14,429 nucleotides of DNA from Spirochaeta sp. Its GTDB lineage: Bacteria > Spirochaetota > Spirochaetia > DSM-27196 > SLAA01. Positions 7,013-14,064 of the stretch are shown here, piece after piece (position 1 is the first letter of the stretch; the number at the start of each line of letters is the position of its first letter). The notes beneath the pieces were generated by a model that was given only the letters and a program-made list of their open reading frames with translations, did not search any database and was not told where the DNA came from. Made by a program: the position numbers and the translations under genes. The stretch covers positions 1 to 14,429 of the forward strand of contig JAIVHN010000014.1 in assembly GCA_020201015.1 (NCBI GenBank). Reading direction: 5' to 3'.

Positions 7013-8026
7013 GTGAATACTGGAGATAGACAGTTCGAGGTAGTGCGATTTGCCATCGCCCGAATGCGTTTTTTGCGCAATCGGGAACGATGTCTGCTTG
7101 CCGAGACGGTGCGCAGCGAAAGTCTTTTCTCCTCCTTGTCTTTGACTGATCTGGCCTACATTATTGGTCGTCTGCCGGAGTTGCGCAGCTGGGATCCAAA
7201 CGCCTTGCTGGCAGATGCAGGTGCGGATGCCGAGTATTGTGCTCGCCATGATGTTCGGGTGGCGTGTTACGAAGATAGGGACTATCCGCCGCAACTCCGC
7301 ACGATAGCCGATGCACCCTATCTGCTGTTCTATCGGGGTGCGTTGCCTTCGCCGGATAACCCGATGGTTGGGATTGTTGGAACGCGCGAGCCAAGCCGTA
7401 GCGGCTTTGAAGCGGCTTACGAGCTGGGACGTGAGTTTGGTGCGGTAGGTGTGGCGGTTGTGAGCGGGCTCGCGCGCGGGATAGACGCCGCCGCCCACGA
7501 CGGATGTATGGCTGGTGGCGCCGCAACCTACGCGGTGGGCGGCGCAGGTATAGACAGGGTGTACCCGGTGTCCAATCGCTGTTTGGCCGGTAGTATTCTT
7601 GACCGCGGTGGCGCTCTCTTGAGCGAGTACCCGCCGGGTACACCGCCCATGCGTTATCACTTTCCGGAACGGAATCGAATTATATCGGGACTGGTGCGTT
7701 CTGTTGTGGTGGTAGAAGCTCCGCTCGACAGCGGAGCCCTCATAACGGCCGACTTTGCTTTGGATCAAGGACGTGAGCTGTTGGTGCATGAGGTAGGGGT
7801 GAGTAGTAAGCAGGGTGAAGGCATTCGAAGATTGGTAGATGACGGTGCGACAACGGTGCGCTGTGCTGGCGATGTATTGGCAGATTGGGGGATGACATTT
7901 GAGGGCGATGCCAACGAGGTTGAGTGTGCCGGTACAGCAATGTCAGAGTTGAGTCCGGCCGGTGCCGGGCGCCAGCTGGCTCTTGAGCTGTCGCAGGAGT
8001 TGGGTCTGGGGGGAGTGGATGACTGA
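7007..8026 (+). CDS. dprA: DNA-processing protein DprA (Smf family)
   Basis: DprA binds single-stranded DNA and loads RecA in naturally competent bacteria; it is also widespread where competence is unknown. The 339-residue protein has an N-terminal helical segment (about 1-75), then a Rossmann-like core with GIVGTREPSRSG (residues 122-133, usual form GSR..S), VVSGLARGIDAAAH (151-164), FPERNRIISGL (219-229) and SGALITADFAL (242-252). These are the defining Smf/DprA motifs. The last 50 residues show no clear winged-helix domain, which many DprA proteins carry at the C-terminus. The ATG at 7007 follows CAGGGAG in the second copy of a 16-bp repeat. The gene overlaps xerC by 8 bases. Its place beside recombinase and division genes suggests a housekeeping role in DNA handling, but this is inference. 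Confidence 0.93.
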   Translation: MIVNTGDRQFEVVRFAIARMRFLRNRERCLLAETVRSESLFSSLSLTDLAYIIGRLPELRSWDPNALLADAGADAEYCARHDVRVACYEDRDYPPQLRTIADAPYLLFYRGALPSPDNPMVGIVGTREPSRSGFEAAYELGREFGAVGVAVVSGLARGIDAAAHDGCMAGGAATYAVGGAGIDRVYPVSNRCLAGSILDRGGALLSEYPPGTPPMRYHFPERNRIISGLVRSVVVVEAPLDSGALITADFALDQGRELLVHEVGVSSKQGEGIRRLVDDGATTVRCAGDVLADWGMTFEGDANEVECAGTAMSELSPAGAGRQLALELSQELGLGGVDD

Positions 8027-8978
8027 GCAGCGTGACTCTGTTGATCGGTATACTCGGTATCTTGGAAGCGTGCGCAATCTCAGCGGTGCAACGATCAGGG
8101 CTTACGAGCGTGACTTGGTAGCGTTTACCGACTGGCTTGAGTCCGAGGGCCTGTCCATGTCTCAGGTTGACCTTGTTTCTGCGCGGCGTTATGTGGCAGG
8201 ACTTTCACGCACCGGTGCGGCCGTTTCATCCATTAATCGACGATTATCTGCGCTCAAGGGTTATTACCGTTTTGAGATTCGTCATGGCCGAGCAGAAAGC
8301 TCCCCATTTGACTCTGTTCGTAGTCTGAAAGGCGAACGGCGACTACCGGAATTCTTTTTTGGACAGGAAATAGAGCGGCTGCTTGCTATTCCGGGGGGTG
8401 ACTTTGCTTCGTTGCGCGACCGCGTGCTGCTGGAGTTGCTGTACGCCACCGGGTGCCGCATAAGTGAGTGTCTTGGCATGGATATTTCTAATATCGACTT
8501 TAAAAAACGTCAGGTAGTAGTGCATGGCAAGGGTCGCAAAGACCGCCTGGTATTTTTTGGGCCACAGGCCGCACGTACCATCGGCGAATATCTTCCTTTG
8601 CGCAGCGCTCTTTTACGGCGTCGCGGCAAGACCGGCGTGCAGGCCCTCATTCTCAATCAGAGTGGTGAACGACTCACAGTTCGCGGCGCTGCCGGACTCT
8701 TGCAAAAGCGGATACTCGAAACAGGCATAGTAAAAAATGCTGGGCCACATACATTTCGCCACAGTTTTGCTACCCATGTGTTGGATGCCGGGGCGGATAT
8801 CCGGGTGGTGCAGGAGCTTTTGGGGCACTCAACGCCCTCTTCAACTCAGGTTTATACCCATGTAGGACTTGGCGCGTTAAAAAAAATCTATACCCAGGCA
8901 CACCCGCACGGGTCGCGTCGGACAACGAAAGAATTTGATATAGATGAGGCAGTTGTTACAAGGATGGGCGAGTTATGA
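8019..8978 (+). CDS. xerC: Tyrosine recombinase, XerC-type
   Basis: This is the second Xer-family recombinase in the window, 319 residues. The N-terminal SAM-like domain (about 5-90) includes LSGATIRAYERDL. The catalytic domain has Arg147 (TGCRISE), Lys171 (GKGRKDR), His244 and Arg247 (HTFRHSFATHVL), His270 (LLGHST) and Tyr279 (TQVYTHV). The region after the tyrosine, LKKIYTQAHPHG, resembles the XerC form, so this and the XerD-type gene at 5314 probably make the heterotetramer acting at dif. About 20 residues follow this motif. ATG 8019 gives a normal N-terminus; the frame is open further up to 7962, but that part is unlike the family and lies inside dprA. A run of G with GGAG (8012-8015) is close, 3 bases before the start. 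The stop overlaps hslV as ATGA. Confidence 0.91.
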   Translation: MTEQRDSVDRYTRYLGSVRNLSGATIRAYERDLVAFTDWLESEGLSMSQVDLVSARRYVAGLSRTGAAVSSINRRLSALKGYYRFEIRHGRAESSPFDSVRSLKGERRLPEFFFGQEIERLLAIPGGDFASLRDRVLLELLYATGCRISECLGMDISNIDFKKRQVVVHGKGRKDRLVFFGPQAARTIGEYLPLRSALLRRRGKTGVQALILNQSGERLTVRGAAGLLQKRILETGIVKNAGPHTFRHSFATHVLDAGADIRVVQELLGHSTPSSTQVYTHVGLGALKKIYTQAHPHGSRRTTKEFDIDEAVVTRMGEL

Positions 8979-9526
8979 GTAAGACAGACCACGAGAAAAT
9001 ACGGAGCACTACCGTCGTGGCGGTACGTAAAGAAAATCACACCGCTATGGCCGCCGACGGGCAGGTGACTATGGGAAACACCGTGGTCAAGTCCAGTGCA
9101 CGCAAGGTAAGAACGATTTACGACGAAAAAATCCTGGTTGGATTTGCTGGCGCAACGGCCGACGCCTTCACTCTCTTTGAGCGCTTTGAGGCTAAGGTCA
9201 AAGAGTATGGGGGGGACCTCACTCGGGCGGCGGTTGAACTAGCCAAAGAATGGCGCACCGATCGAGTGCTCAGGCGACTTGAGGCCTTGGTGCTGGTTGC
9301 GGACCGCAGCAAGATACTTTTGATCTCAGGGACAGGCGATGTCATTGAACCGGATGACGGAGTGATTGCAATTGGATCCGGCGGTAGTTATGCCTACGCA
9401 GCAGCAAGAGCCTACCTGGACAGTTCCTCACTCAACGCACGCGAGATCGCGGAGCGGTCCCTTTCTATTGCGGGGGAGATCTGCATCTACACGAACGCAC
9501 ATACGACGGTGGAGGAACTTTTATGA
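8975..9526 (+). CDS. hslV: ATP-dependent protease proteolytic subunit HslV
   Basis: HslV (ClpQ) is the proteasome-like peptidase that forms a double hexamer inside HslU caps and degrades cytoplasmic proteins. The 183-residue protein contains STTVVAV, so the catalytic N-terminal threonine is expected at Thr12 after removal of an 11-residue propeptide (MSKTDHEKIRS). Many HslV proteins lose only the initiator Met. AADGQVTMGNTVVK, GFAGATADAFTLFERFE, ELAKEWRTDR, AIGSGGSYAYAAARA and AGEICIYTNAHTTVEEL are all standard family motifs. The ATG overlaps the xerC stop, and the TGA overlaps the hslU ATG (9523-9526), as expected for two subunits needed together. Identification is secure. Confidence 0.97.
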   Translation: MSKTDHEKIRSTTVVAVRKENHTAMAADGQVTMGNTVVKSSARKVRTIYDEKILVGFAGATADAFTLFERFEAKVKEYGGDLTRAAVELAKEWRTDRVLRRLEALVLVADRSKILLISGTGDVIEPDDGVIAIGSGGSYAYAAARAYLDSSSLNAREIAERSLSIAGEICIYTNAHTTVEELL

Positions 9527-10992
9527 AACGTGATCTACAGGATCTAACCCCCAAAGAGATTGTTACCGAACTGGACCGCTACATCGTCGGACAGCTCAAG
9601 GCAAAAAAGGCGGTCGCTATCGCGCTGCGCAATAGAAGTCGGCGACAGCAGCTTTCCGACGAACTGCGTGACGAGGTGGCGCCGAAGAATATCATTATGA
9701 TTGGGCCAACCGGTGTTGGGAAAACTGAAATAGCCCGACGTCTGTCTAAGCTCACGGGCGCGCCTTTTATCAAGGTTGAGGCTACCAAGTACACCGAGGT
9801 CGGGTATGTGGGGCGAGATGTCGAATCAATGGTGCGCGATCTGGTGTCGCAGGCTGTCGGCATGGTCAAGACCGAGATGCAAGAAGAGGTGAAGGAAGAG
9901 GCTCAACGACGGACCGAGGATGCTTTGCTCGACCTCCTGTTGCCTGGGGTTGGAAAGGCCTCTTCAAAATCCTCCCACGCGCATGCGGATGAAAAAGGAG
10001 CACACGAGCTACCCGCGCCAGCAGTTCAACCGGATGGAGCTGCAAACGGAGCTGCGAGCGGTGCTGCAAACGAGACTGCAAATGAAACCGGCGATAGTTC
10101 ACCCGAAGAGCGCGAGTCGCGGACACGAGAGAAGTTTCGCGAGAAACTTCGCGCTGGGAAGCTTGACAGTAAGGAAGTAGAGATACAGGTGACTGCAAAC
10201 GCGTCACCGGCAATAGAGATTTTCTCAGGTACCGGTTTCGAAGAAATGGATCTCAATCTGGGCAATCTTTCCGGGTTGTTTGGGGGAAAGAAAAAGAAGA
10301 AACGCACCACGGTGGAGCGGGCGCGCGAGATCATTCTCCAGGAAGAAATGGAGAAACTTGTTGACGCGGACCAACTGTCGGAACTTGCGCGCCGCCGCGC
10401 CGAGCAAATGGGCATTATTTTCATTGACGAAATCGACAAAGTTGCATCGAAAGAGGGGCGCTCAGGTGGTGATGTAAGCCGCGAGGGCGTGCAGCGTGAC
10501 ATTCTTCCCATTGTGGAAGGCTCGAGCGTCACGACCAAGCACGGGATGGTTGACACCTCACACATCCTCTTTATTGCAGCCGGGGCCTTTCACACGTCAA
10601 AGCCAAGTGATCTTATTCCTGAGTTGCAGGGACGCTTCCCGCTGCGGGTTGAACTGGAGGCATTGGAGGCAGATGATTTTCTGCGTATCCTCACCCAGCC
10701 AAAGAACGCACTTATTCGCCAGTACACCGAGTTGTTGGCTACCGAGGGAGTGACCTTAGATTGGCATGAAGATGCACTACAGCATTTGGCAGAGATTGCT
10801 GCCTCGGTGAACTCCAAGACCGAGAATATTGGTGCGCGGCGTCTGCACACAATACTTGAACTGCTCCTTGAAGACATTTCTTTTAACGCGCCAGACCTTA
10901 GTGGGCAGACCATACCAATTACGTCGGAGTATGTAGAGGAACGATTGGGCGATGTGGTGCAGGATCAGGACCTGTCGCGCTACATCTTGTAA
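9523..10992 (+). CDS. hslU: ATP-dependent protease ATPase subunit HslU
   Basis: HslU (ClpY) is the AAA+ hexamer that unfolds substrates and feeds them to HslV. The 489-residue protein has Walker A GPTGVGKT (residues 61-68), the pore loop GYVGRD (94-99), Walker B IIFIDEIDK (298-306), the arginine-finger region ELQGRFPLRVEL (367-378) and sensor 2 GARRL (437-441). It ends in DLSRYIL, matching the C-terminal tail that docks into HslV. It is about 45 residues longer than E. coli HslU. The excess is in the I-domain, roughly residues 145-195, as a Ser/His/Ala-rich, low-complexity stretch with GAAN-type repeats. A lysine run GKKKKKR (255-261) comes later in the I-domain. Start and coupling with hslV by ATGA are clear. 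Confidence 0.97.
   Translation: MKRDLQDLTPKEIVTELDRYIVGQLKAKKAVAIALRNRSRRQQLSDELRDEVAPKNIIMIGPTGVGKTEIARRLSKLTGAPFIKVEATKYTEVGYVGRDVESMVRDLVSQAVGMVKTEMQEEVKEEAQRRTEDALLDLLLPGVGKASSKSSHAHADEKGAHELPAPAVQPDGAANGAASGAANETANETGDSSPEERESRTREKFREKLRAGKLDSKEVEIQVTANASPAIEIFSGTGFEEMDLNLGNLSGLFGGKKKKKRTTVERAREIILQEEMEKLVDADQLSELARRRAEQMGIIFIDEIDKVASKEGRSGGDVSREGVQRDILPIVEGSSVTTKHGMVDTSHILFIAAGAFHTSKPSDLIPELQGRFPLRVELEALEADDFLRILTQPKNALIRQYTELLATEGVTLDWHEDALQHLAEIAASVNSKTENIGARRLHTILELLLEDISFNAPDLSGQTIPITSEYVEERLGDVVQDQDLSRYIL
10036..10083 (+). repeat. Four 12-bp degenerate repeats inside hslU
   Basis: Four in-frame 12-bp units start at 10036, 10048, 10060 and 10072 and encode GAAN, GAAS, GAAN and ETAN (residues 172-187). 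The first three are close copies of GGAGCTGCAAAC; the fourth has diverged. They lie in the variable I-domain and keep the frame, which suggests expansion by slippage in a tolerated loop. Confidence 0.8.
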
Positions 10993-11070
10993 GACTCAAA
11001 AAGCCTAATCTGAGGGGCTTAAGCGACCGAATATGATGATAGAAGATAGATACGGGAAAGGAAGGACGGA
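10993..11070 (+). promoter_or_regulatory. hslU-flgB spacer: possible flagellar operon leader or promoter
   Basis: This 78-base gap is the largest in the window. TATGAT at 11032-11037 resembles a sigma-70 -10 box, but no good -35 lies 16-18 bases upstream. TAATCTGA (11006) and ACCGAATA (11026-11033) give a poor partial match to the sigma-28 pattern. AAGCC (11001-11005) can pair with GGCTT (11016-11020); no T-run follows, so it is not a convincing terminator. AGGAAGG (11059-11065) is a good ribosome binding site 5 bases before the flgB ATG. Readthrough from hslU is possible; in Borrelia the flgB operon is reported to include hslUV. Confidence 0.35.
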
Positions 11071-11490
11071 ATGTTTCTGAACAACAGCTTTGGCAAGACC
11101 TTGGATATACTGCATCGCAGTATGGATGTAAGCAGCTTGCGAAACGACGTGATCTCAAACAACATTGCAAACTCGGACACACCTAACTTTAAACGGACGG
11201 TGGTCAACTTTGAGACGCAACTGCGGGATGCACTGGACTCGGAAGGGCAGACGCCTAGATTTCAGGAACGTCTGACAAATGAGAATCACATTCCTTTTAG
11301 TCGGCCAGTAGATTACCGTGATGTTAGACCTCATCGGTTTCTCGACCACCTGTCGGTTTCAAAGAATAATGGAAATAACGTGGACATCGAAGAAGAGAGT
11401 ATGAACTTACTCAGCAACCAATTGATGTACACCATGATGACAAACTCGGTTCGCAGTGGGTTTGCCCGCGTGAATCTCGTACTGCGATGA
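11071..11490 (+). CDS. flgB: Flagellar basal-body rod protein FlgB
   Basis: FlgB is a proximal rod subunit exported by the flagellar type III apparatus and built onto the MS ring/FliE base. The 139-residue protein has the rod/hook family N-terminal signature NNIANSDTPNFKR (residues 30-42), an N-terminal helix before it, and a C-terminal helix LLSNQLMYTMMTNSVRSGFA that packs with the first helix, as in other axial proteins. The length is typical for FlgB. The ATG follows AGGAAGG at 5 bases. It is the first gene of the flagellar block, and its TGA overlaps the ribosome binding region of flgC, with an 11-base gap between the genes. Confidence 0.95.
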   Translation: MFLNNSFGKTLDILHRSMDVSSLRNDVISNNIANSDTPNFKRTVVNFETQLRDALDSEGQTPRFQERLTNENHIPFSRPVDYRDVRPHRFLDHLSVSKNNGNNVDIEEESMNLLSNQLMYTMMTNSVRSGFARVNLVLR

Positions 11491-11501
11491 GGGGTTAATT
11501 A

Positions 11502-11960
11502 ATGGGAATGTTTGGTAGCATAAACACGGCGGCAGGCGGGCTCACGGTGCAACGGCTCCGACAAGACGTGATTGCCGACAACATTGCGAACGTAAACACA
11601 ACACGGACTACCGAAGGTGGTGCCTTCCGGCGCAGCCGAGTTATTGTGCGGCCACGTGTGGACGGGCCTTACTGGAAGACACCTTTTGTGCCTGAACAAC
11701 TTGATAACGGAGTAGGCAAGGGCGTGCGGGTGGTCGGTATCGAAAAAGATATGGATGCGGAACTAAAGCTTGTCTGGGACCCGACTCATCCTGACTCTAT
11801 TAAGAGCGGGCCAAATGAGGGATATGTTGAAATGCCGAACGTAAACGTCGTGAGCGAGATGGTAGACCTCATATCGGCATCGCGCAGCTACGAGGCTAAC
11901 ATTGCCGTCATAAACGGAGCTAAATCTATGTTCCAGCAGGCACTTAATATAGGAAGGTAA
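11502..11960 (+). CDS. flgC: Flagellar basal-body rod protein FlgC
   Basis: FlgC is a proximal rod protein partnering FlgB. The 152-residue sequence begins MGMFGSINTAAGGL, the standard FlgC start, followed by RLRQDVIADNIANVNTT, which contains the axial-protein motif. The central domain ends with GYVEMPNVNVVSEMVDLI, and the C-terminal helix SRSYEANIAVINGAKSMF is highly characteristic of FlgC. ATG 11502 is preferred over ATG 11508 because the family starts with MG[LM]F. TGAGGGG (11488-11494), which includes the flgB stop, serves as ribosome binding site. The TAA is followed at once by TGA and then the fliE ATG. Confidence 0.96.
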   Translation: MGMFGSINTAAGGLTVQRLRQDVIADNIANVNTTRTTEGGAFRRSRVIVRPRVDGPYWKTPFVPEQLDNGVGKGVRVVGIEKDMDAELKLVWDPTHPDSIKSGPNEGYVEMPNVNVVSEMVDLISASRSYEANIAVINGAKSMFQQALNIGR

Positions 11961-11963
11961 TGA

Positions 11964-12290
11964 ATGATTAACTTAGATCCAAGCCAAGTGCGCGGTGATC
12001 TGTTTCAGCTTGCTCGAACAAACCAAAACCATGTACGAGGACAATTTGAAGTCCCAACAACTGAAGCAACGGGGAGCTTTGGTGAAATGGTCATGGACGG
12101 GCTAAACCAAGTAAACGCACTCGAGCAGCAACATACCGACCTCTCGGTGCGGGCCGTTGTGGATCCGGATAGTGTGAATCCACATGATGTGACGATAGCT
12201 GCAGCACAGGCCGAGATGGCACTCAATATCACCAAGAACGTGGTGGATCGAGTTGTGCAGGCATATCGTGACATCACAAATGTACGATAG
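11964..12290 (+). CDS. fliE: Flagellar hook-basal body protein FliE
   Basis: FliE is the small adaptor that links the rod to the MS ring and is exported early in flagellar assembly. The 108-residue length is typical. The N-terminal half is variable; the conserved part runs from SFGEMVMDGLNQVN (about residue 38), through NPHDVTIAAAQAEMALN, to the C-terminal VVDRVVQAYRDITNVR, which matches the family's ending helix. AGGAAGG (11951-11957) gives a ribosome binding site 6 bases before the ATG, and overlaps the end of flgC. Position between flgC and fliF is the normal one. Confidence 0.93.
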   Translation: MINLDPSQVRGDLFQLARTNQNHVRGQFEVPTTEATGSFGEMVMDGLNQVNALEQQHTDLSVRAVVDPDSVNPHDVTIAAAQAEMALNITKNVVDRVVQAYRDITNVR

Positions 12291-12354
12291 GACGTTTCCG
12301 CCCGGCTAACCCCCGGCGGGGGTGTAGTCGGCTTCGTTCAGTAAGGGAGGGGAC
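12291..12354 (+). other. GC-rich hairpin and fliF ribosome binding site in the fliE-fliF spacer
   Basis: CCGCC (12298-12302) pairs with GGCGG (12315-12319), and three G-U pairs can extend the stem to 12295-12322, around a 12-base loop. A competing form pairs CCCCC with GGGGG across GGC (12310-12322). No T-run follows, so a terminator is unlikely. GGGAGGGG (12345-12352) lies 2 bases before the fliF ATG (4 bases if counted from GGGAGG). Confidence 0.5.
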
Positions 12355-14061
12355 ATGAACGAATGGCTCAAAAAATTTCGTGAGCAACTCAAGAAAGCCT
12401 GGGGCGGATGGCGTCCAGTTCAAAAAGGAATATTTCTGGCCGTTATTGCGGTATCAGTCCTCGGGCTGATATTACTGACGCGCTTCAGTGCGCAACCAAG
12501 TATGGTACCGGTGCTGACCCGTCCTGTGTCGGATGAAGTTGCATTAGACCGCATTGGCGCACGCCTTGATCAAGAGAATATCGACTATCGAATATCCGCC
12601 GACAACGTTGTGATGGTGGTTGATGAAGTTACCGCGCAACAGGCACGAGCTATTCTGGTGCGGGAGGACTTGATCCCCGAGGACGTTGATCCATTTGAAC
12701 TCTTTGACATAGACCGTTGGACTCAAACCGACTTTGAACGGAACGTGAATCTTCGTCGTTCAATAACCCGGCAACTTGAACAACACATCACCGCACTCGA
12801 GGATGTTGACTCGGCTAGTGTTACACTAGTACTGCCCGAACGCGAGCTTTTTAGTGAGGATCAGAACCCGGTGACGGCTTCGATCATTCTTACACCCAAA
12901 CCCGGATCCGACATTCGTGACAGTCGCGCCAAGATTGAGGGTATTGAGAAGCTTATTCGTTTAGCGGTAGAGGGCTTGGAAGCCGAGAACATTACCATTA
13001 CCGATCTGCGTGGCATTGTGTTGAATGATTTTGAACGCATGCAGGACTTTGATCGGCTTGAGCTTACCCGTAGGGAACTCCAGTTAATTAGAAGTCAGGA
13101 GCAGGCATATCGTAATTCAATTCTGCAGGCGCTCGCGGGTATGTATGGAGAAGATCGGGTGCGTGTTATTAACGTCAATGTTGATATGGATCTTGGAAAG
13201 CGGACGCAGGAAACGGAGGAGCATTTCCCTATAGTTACTCGGCCCAACAACCCGGCAACGCCTTTTGACGACTCGGAGTTTGTACTTTCTATTCCCAGGT
13301 CGGTTGAGACGGTGCGCGAAGACTACGAAGGAACTGGGTTCAACCCCCAAGGGCCTCCGGGGCAGGAAGGTCAGACACCGCCAGCGTACCGAGACCTTGA
13401 AGGACTCGTAGGACGATGGTCGAGTTCCGAGGACCGTAGCAACTTTGAGATAAATACACGGAGCATAGTAGAAGAAGGTAGCCCCGAGGTTGACCGGATT
13501 ACGGCCAGCGTTGCAATTGACGGCAGGTGGTCTCGAATATATGACGACCGCGGTAACATAGTAATGAATCCAGATGGAAGCATTGAGCGTGAGTACTCCC
13601 CGATATCTGAGGAGAACTTGGTGGTTGCGCGTGATCTTGTTGAACACGCGGTTGGATATAGCCAAGACCGGGGAGATGCGGTTACGGTGCAGCACGTGCA
13701 GTTTGACCGTTCCAGTGTCTTCGAAGAGGAGGATGCCGCGTATCGGCGGCAACGACAAATACAGCTGCTGGTTCTCTACGTTTTGATTGGTGTGGCGGTA
13801 CTTCTGGTATCATTTATCGCGTTCCGACTCATCTCGCGTGAGCTTGAGCGTCGCCGACGACTACGAGAAGAAGAGCTCGCACGGCAGCATCAAGCAATGC
13901 GGGAGGCTGCACTGCGGAGTGCTGAGGAAGAAGGCACCGACGTGGAAATGTCGGTCGAAGACCGAGCTCGAATGGAGCTGCAGGAGACTGCTATCAACAT
14001 GGCCCGCGAGCATCCCGAAGATGTTGCGCAGCTTGTGCGCACCTGGTTGCAGGAGGAATAG
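12355..14061 (+). CDS. fliF: Flagellar MS-ring protein FliF
   Basis: FliF forms the MS ring in the inner membrane, the base on which rod, export gate and C ring are built. The 568-residue protein has a first membrane helix at about 25-43 and a second at about 469-494, enclosing a large periplasmic region with the ring-building motifs. DSASVTLVLPERELFSED is typical of the YscJ/FliF fold, as is VRVINVNVDMD further on. A charged, partly disordered stretch (about 310-370, Pro and Gly rich) lies between them and the C-terminal part. The cytoplasmic tail is rich in Arg and Glu, and ends in a FliG-binding segment (about 539-568, including ARMELQETAINMAREHPEDV and LVRTWLQEE). The start ATG 12355 has GGGAGGGG just before it. 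The fliG ribosome binding site lies within its last codons. Confidence 0.97.
   Translation: MNEWLKKFREQLKKAWGGWRPVQKGIFLAVIAVSVLGLILLTRFSAQPSMVPVLTRPVSDEVALDRIGARLDQENIDYRISADNVVMVVDEVTAQQARAILVREDLIPEDVDPFELFDIDRWTQTDFERNVNLRRSITRQLEQHITALEDVDSASVTLVLPERELFSEDQNPVTASIILTPKPGSDIRDSRAKIEGIEKLIRLAVEGLEAENITITDLRGIVLNDFERMQDFDRLELTRRELQLIRSQEQAYRNSILQALAGMYGEDRVRVINVNVDMDLGKRTQETEEHFPIVTRPNNPATPFDDSEFVLSIPRSVETVREDYEGTGFNPQGPPGQEGQTPPAYRDLEGLVGRWSSSEDRSNFEINTRSIVEEGSPEVDRITASVAIDGRWSRIYDDRGNIVMNPDGSIEREYSPISEENLVVARDLVEHAVGYSQDRGDAVTVQHVQFDRSSVFEEEDAAYRRQRQIQLLVLYVLIGVAVLLVSFIAFRLISRELERRRRLREEELARQHQAMREAALRSAEEEGTDVEMSVEDRARMELQETAINMAREHPEDVAQLVRTWLQEE
14051..14056 (+). promoter_or_regulatory. 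Ribosome binding site of fliG
   Basis: AGGAGG, a perfect Shine-Dalgarno core, lies inside the last codons of fliF, 8 bases before the fliG ATG. It fixes that start and suggests tight coupling of the MS ring and rotor proteins. Confidence 0.85.
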
Positions 14062-14064
14062 CAT

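Noticed and set aside
6980..7789. Long open frame on the - strand opposite dprA (269 codons)
   Set aside because: It is a shadow of dprA: the + strand frame has all Smf motifs, while the - strand translation is rich in Arg, His and Thr and matches no family I know.
7962..8018. xerC start at 7962
   Set aside because: It would add 19 residues unlike the family, inside dprA. ATG 8019 gives the normal start.
11001..11020. Terminator after hslU
   Set aside because: The stem is only 5 pairs with a 10-base loop and is followed by AAGCGACC, not a T-run.
12295..12322. Intrinsic terminator between fliE and fliF
   Set aside because: The stem is GC-rich, but the next bases (TGTAGTCGGC) hold no T-run, and the downstream genes belong to the same functional block.
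13117..13758. Open frame on the - strand opposite fliF (213 codons)
   Set aside because: It lies wholly inside fliF and has no family features or ribosome binding site.
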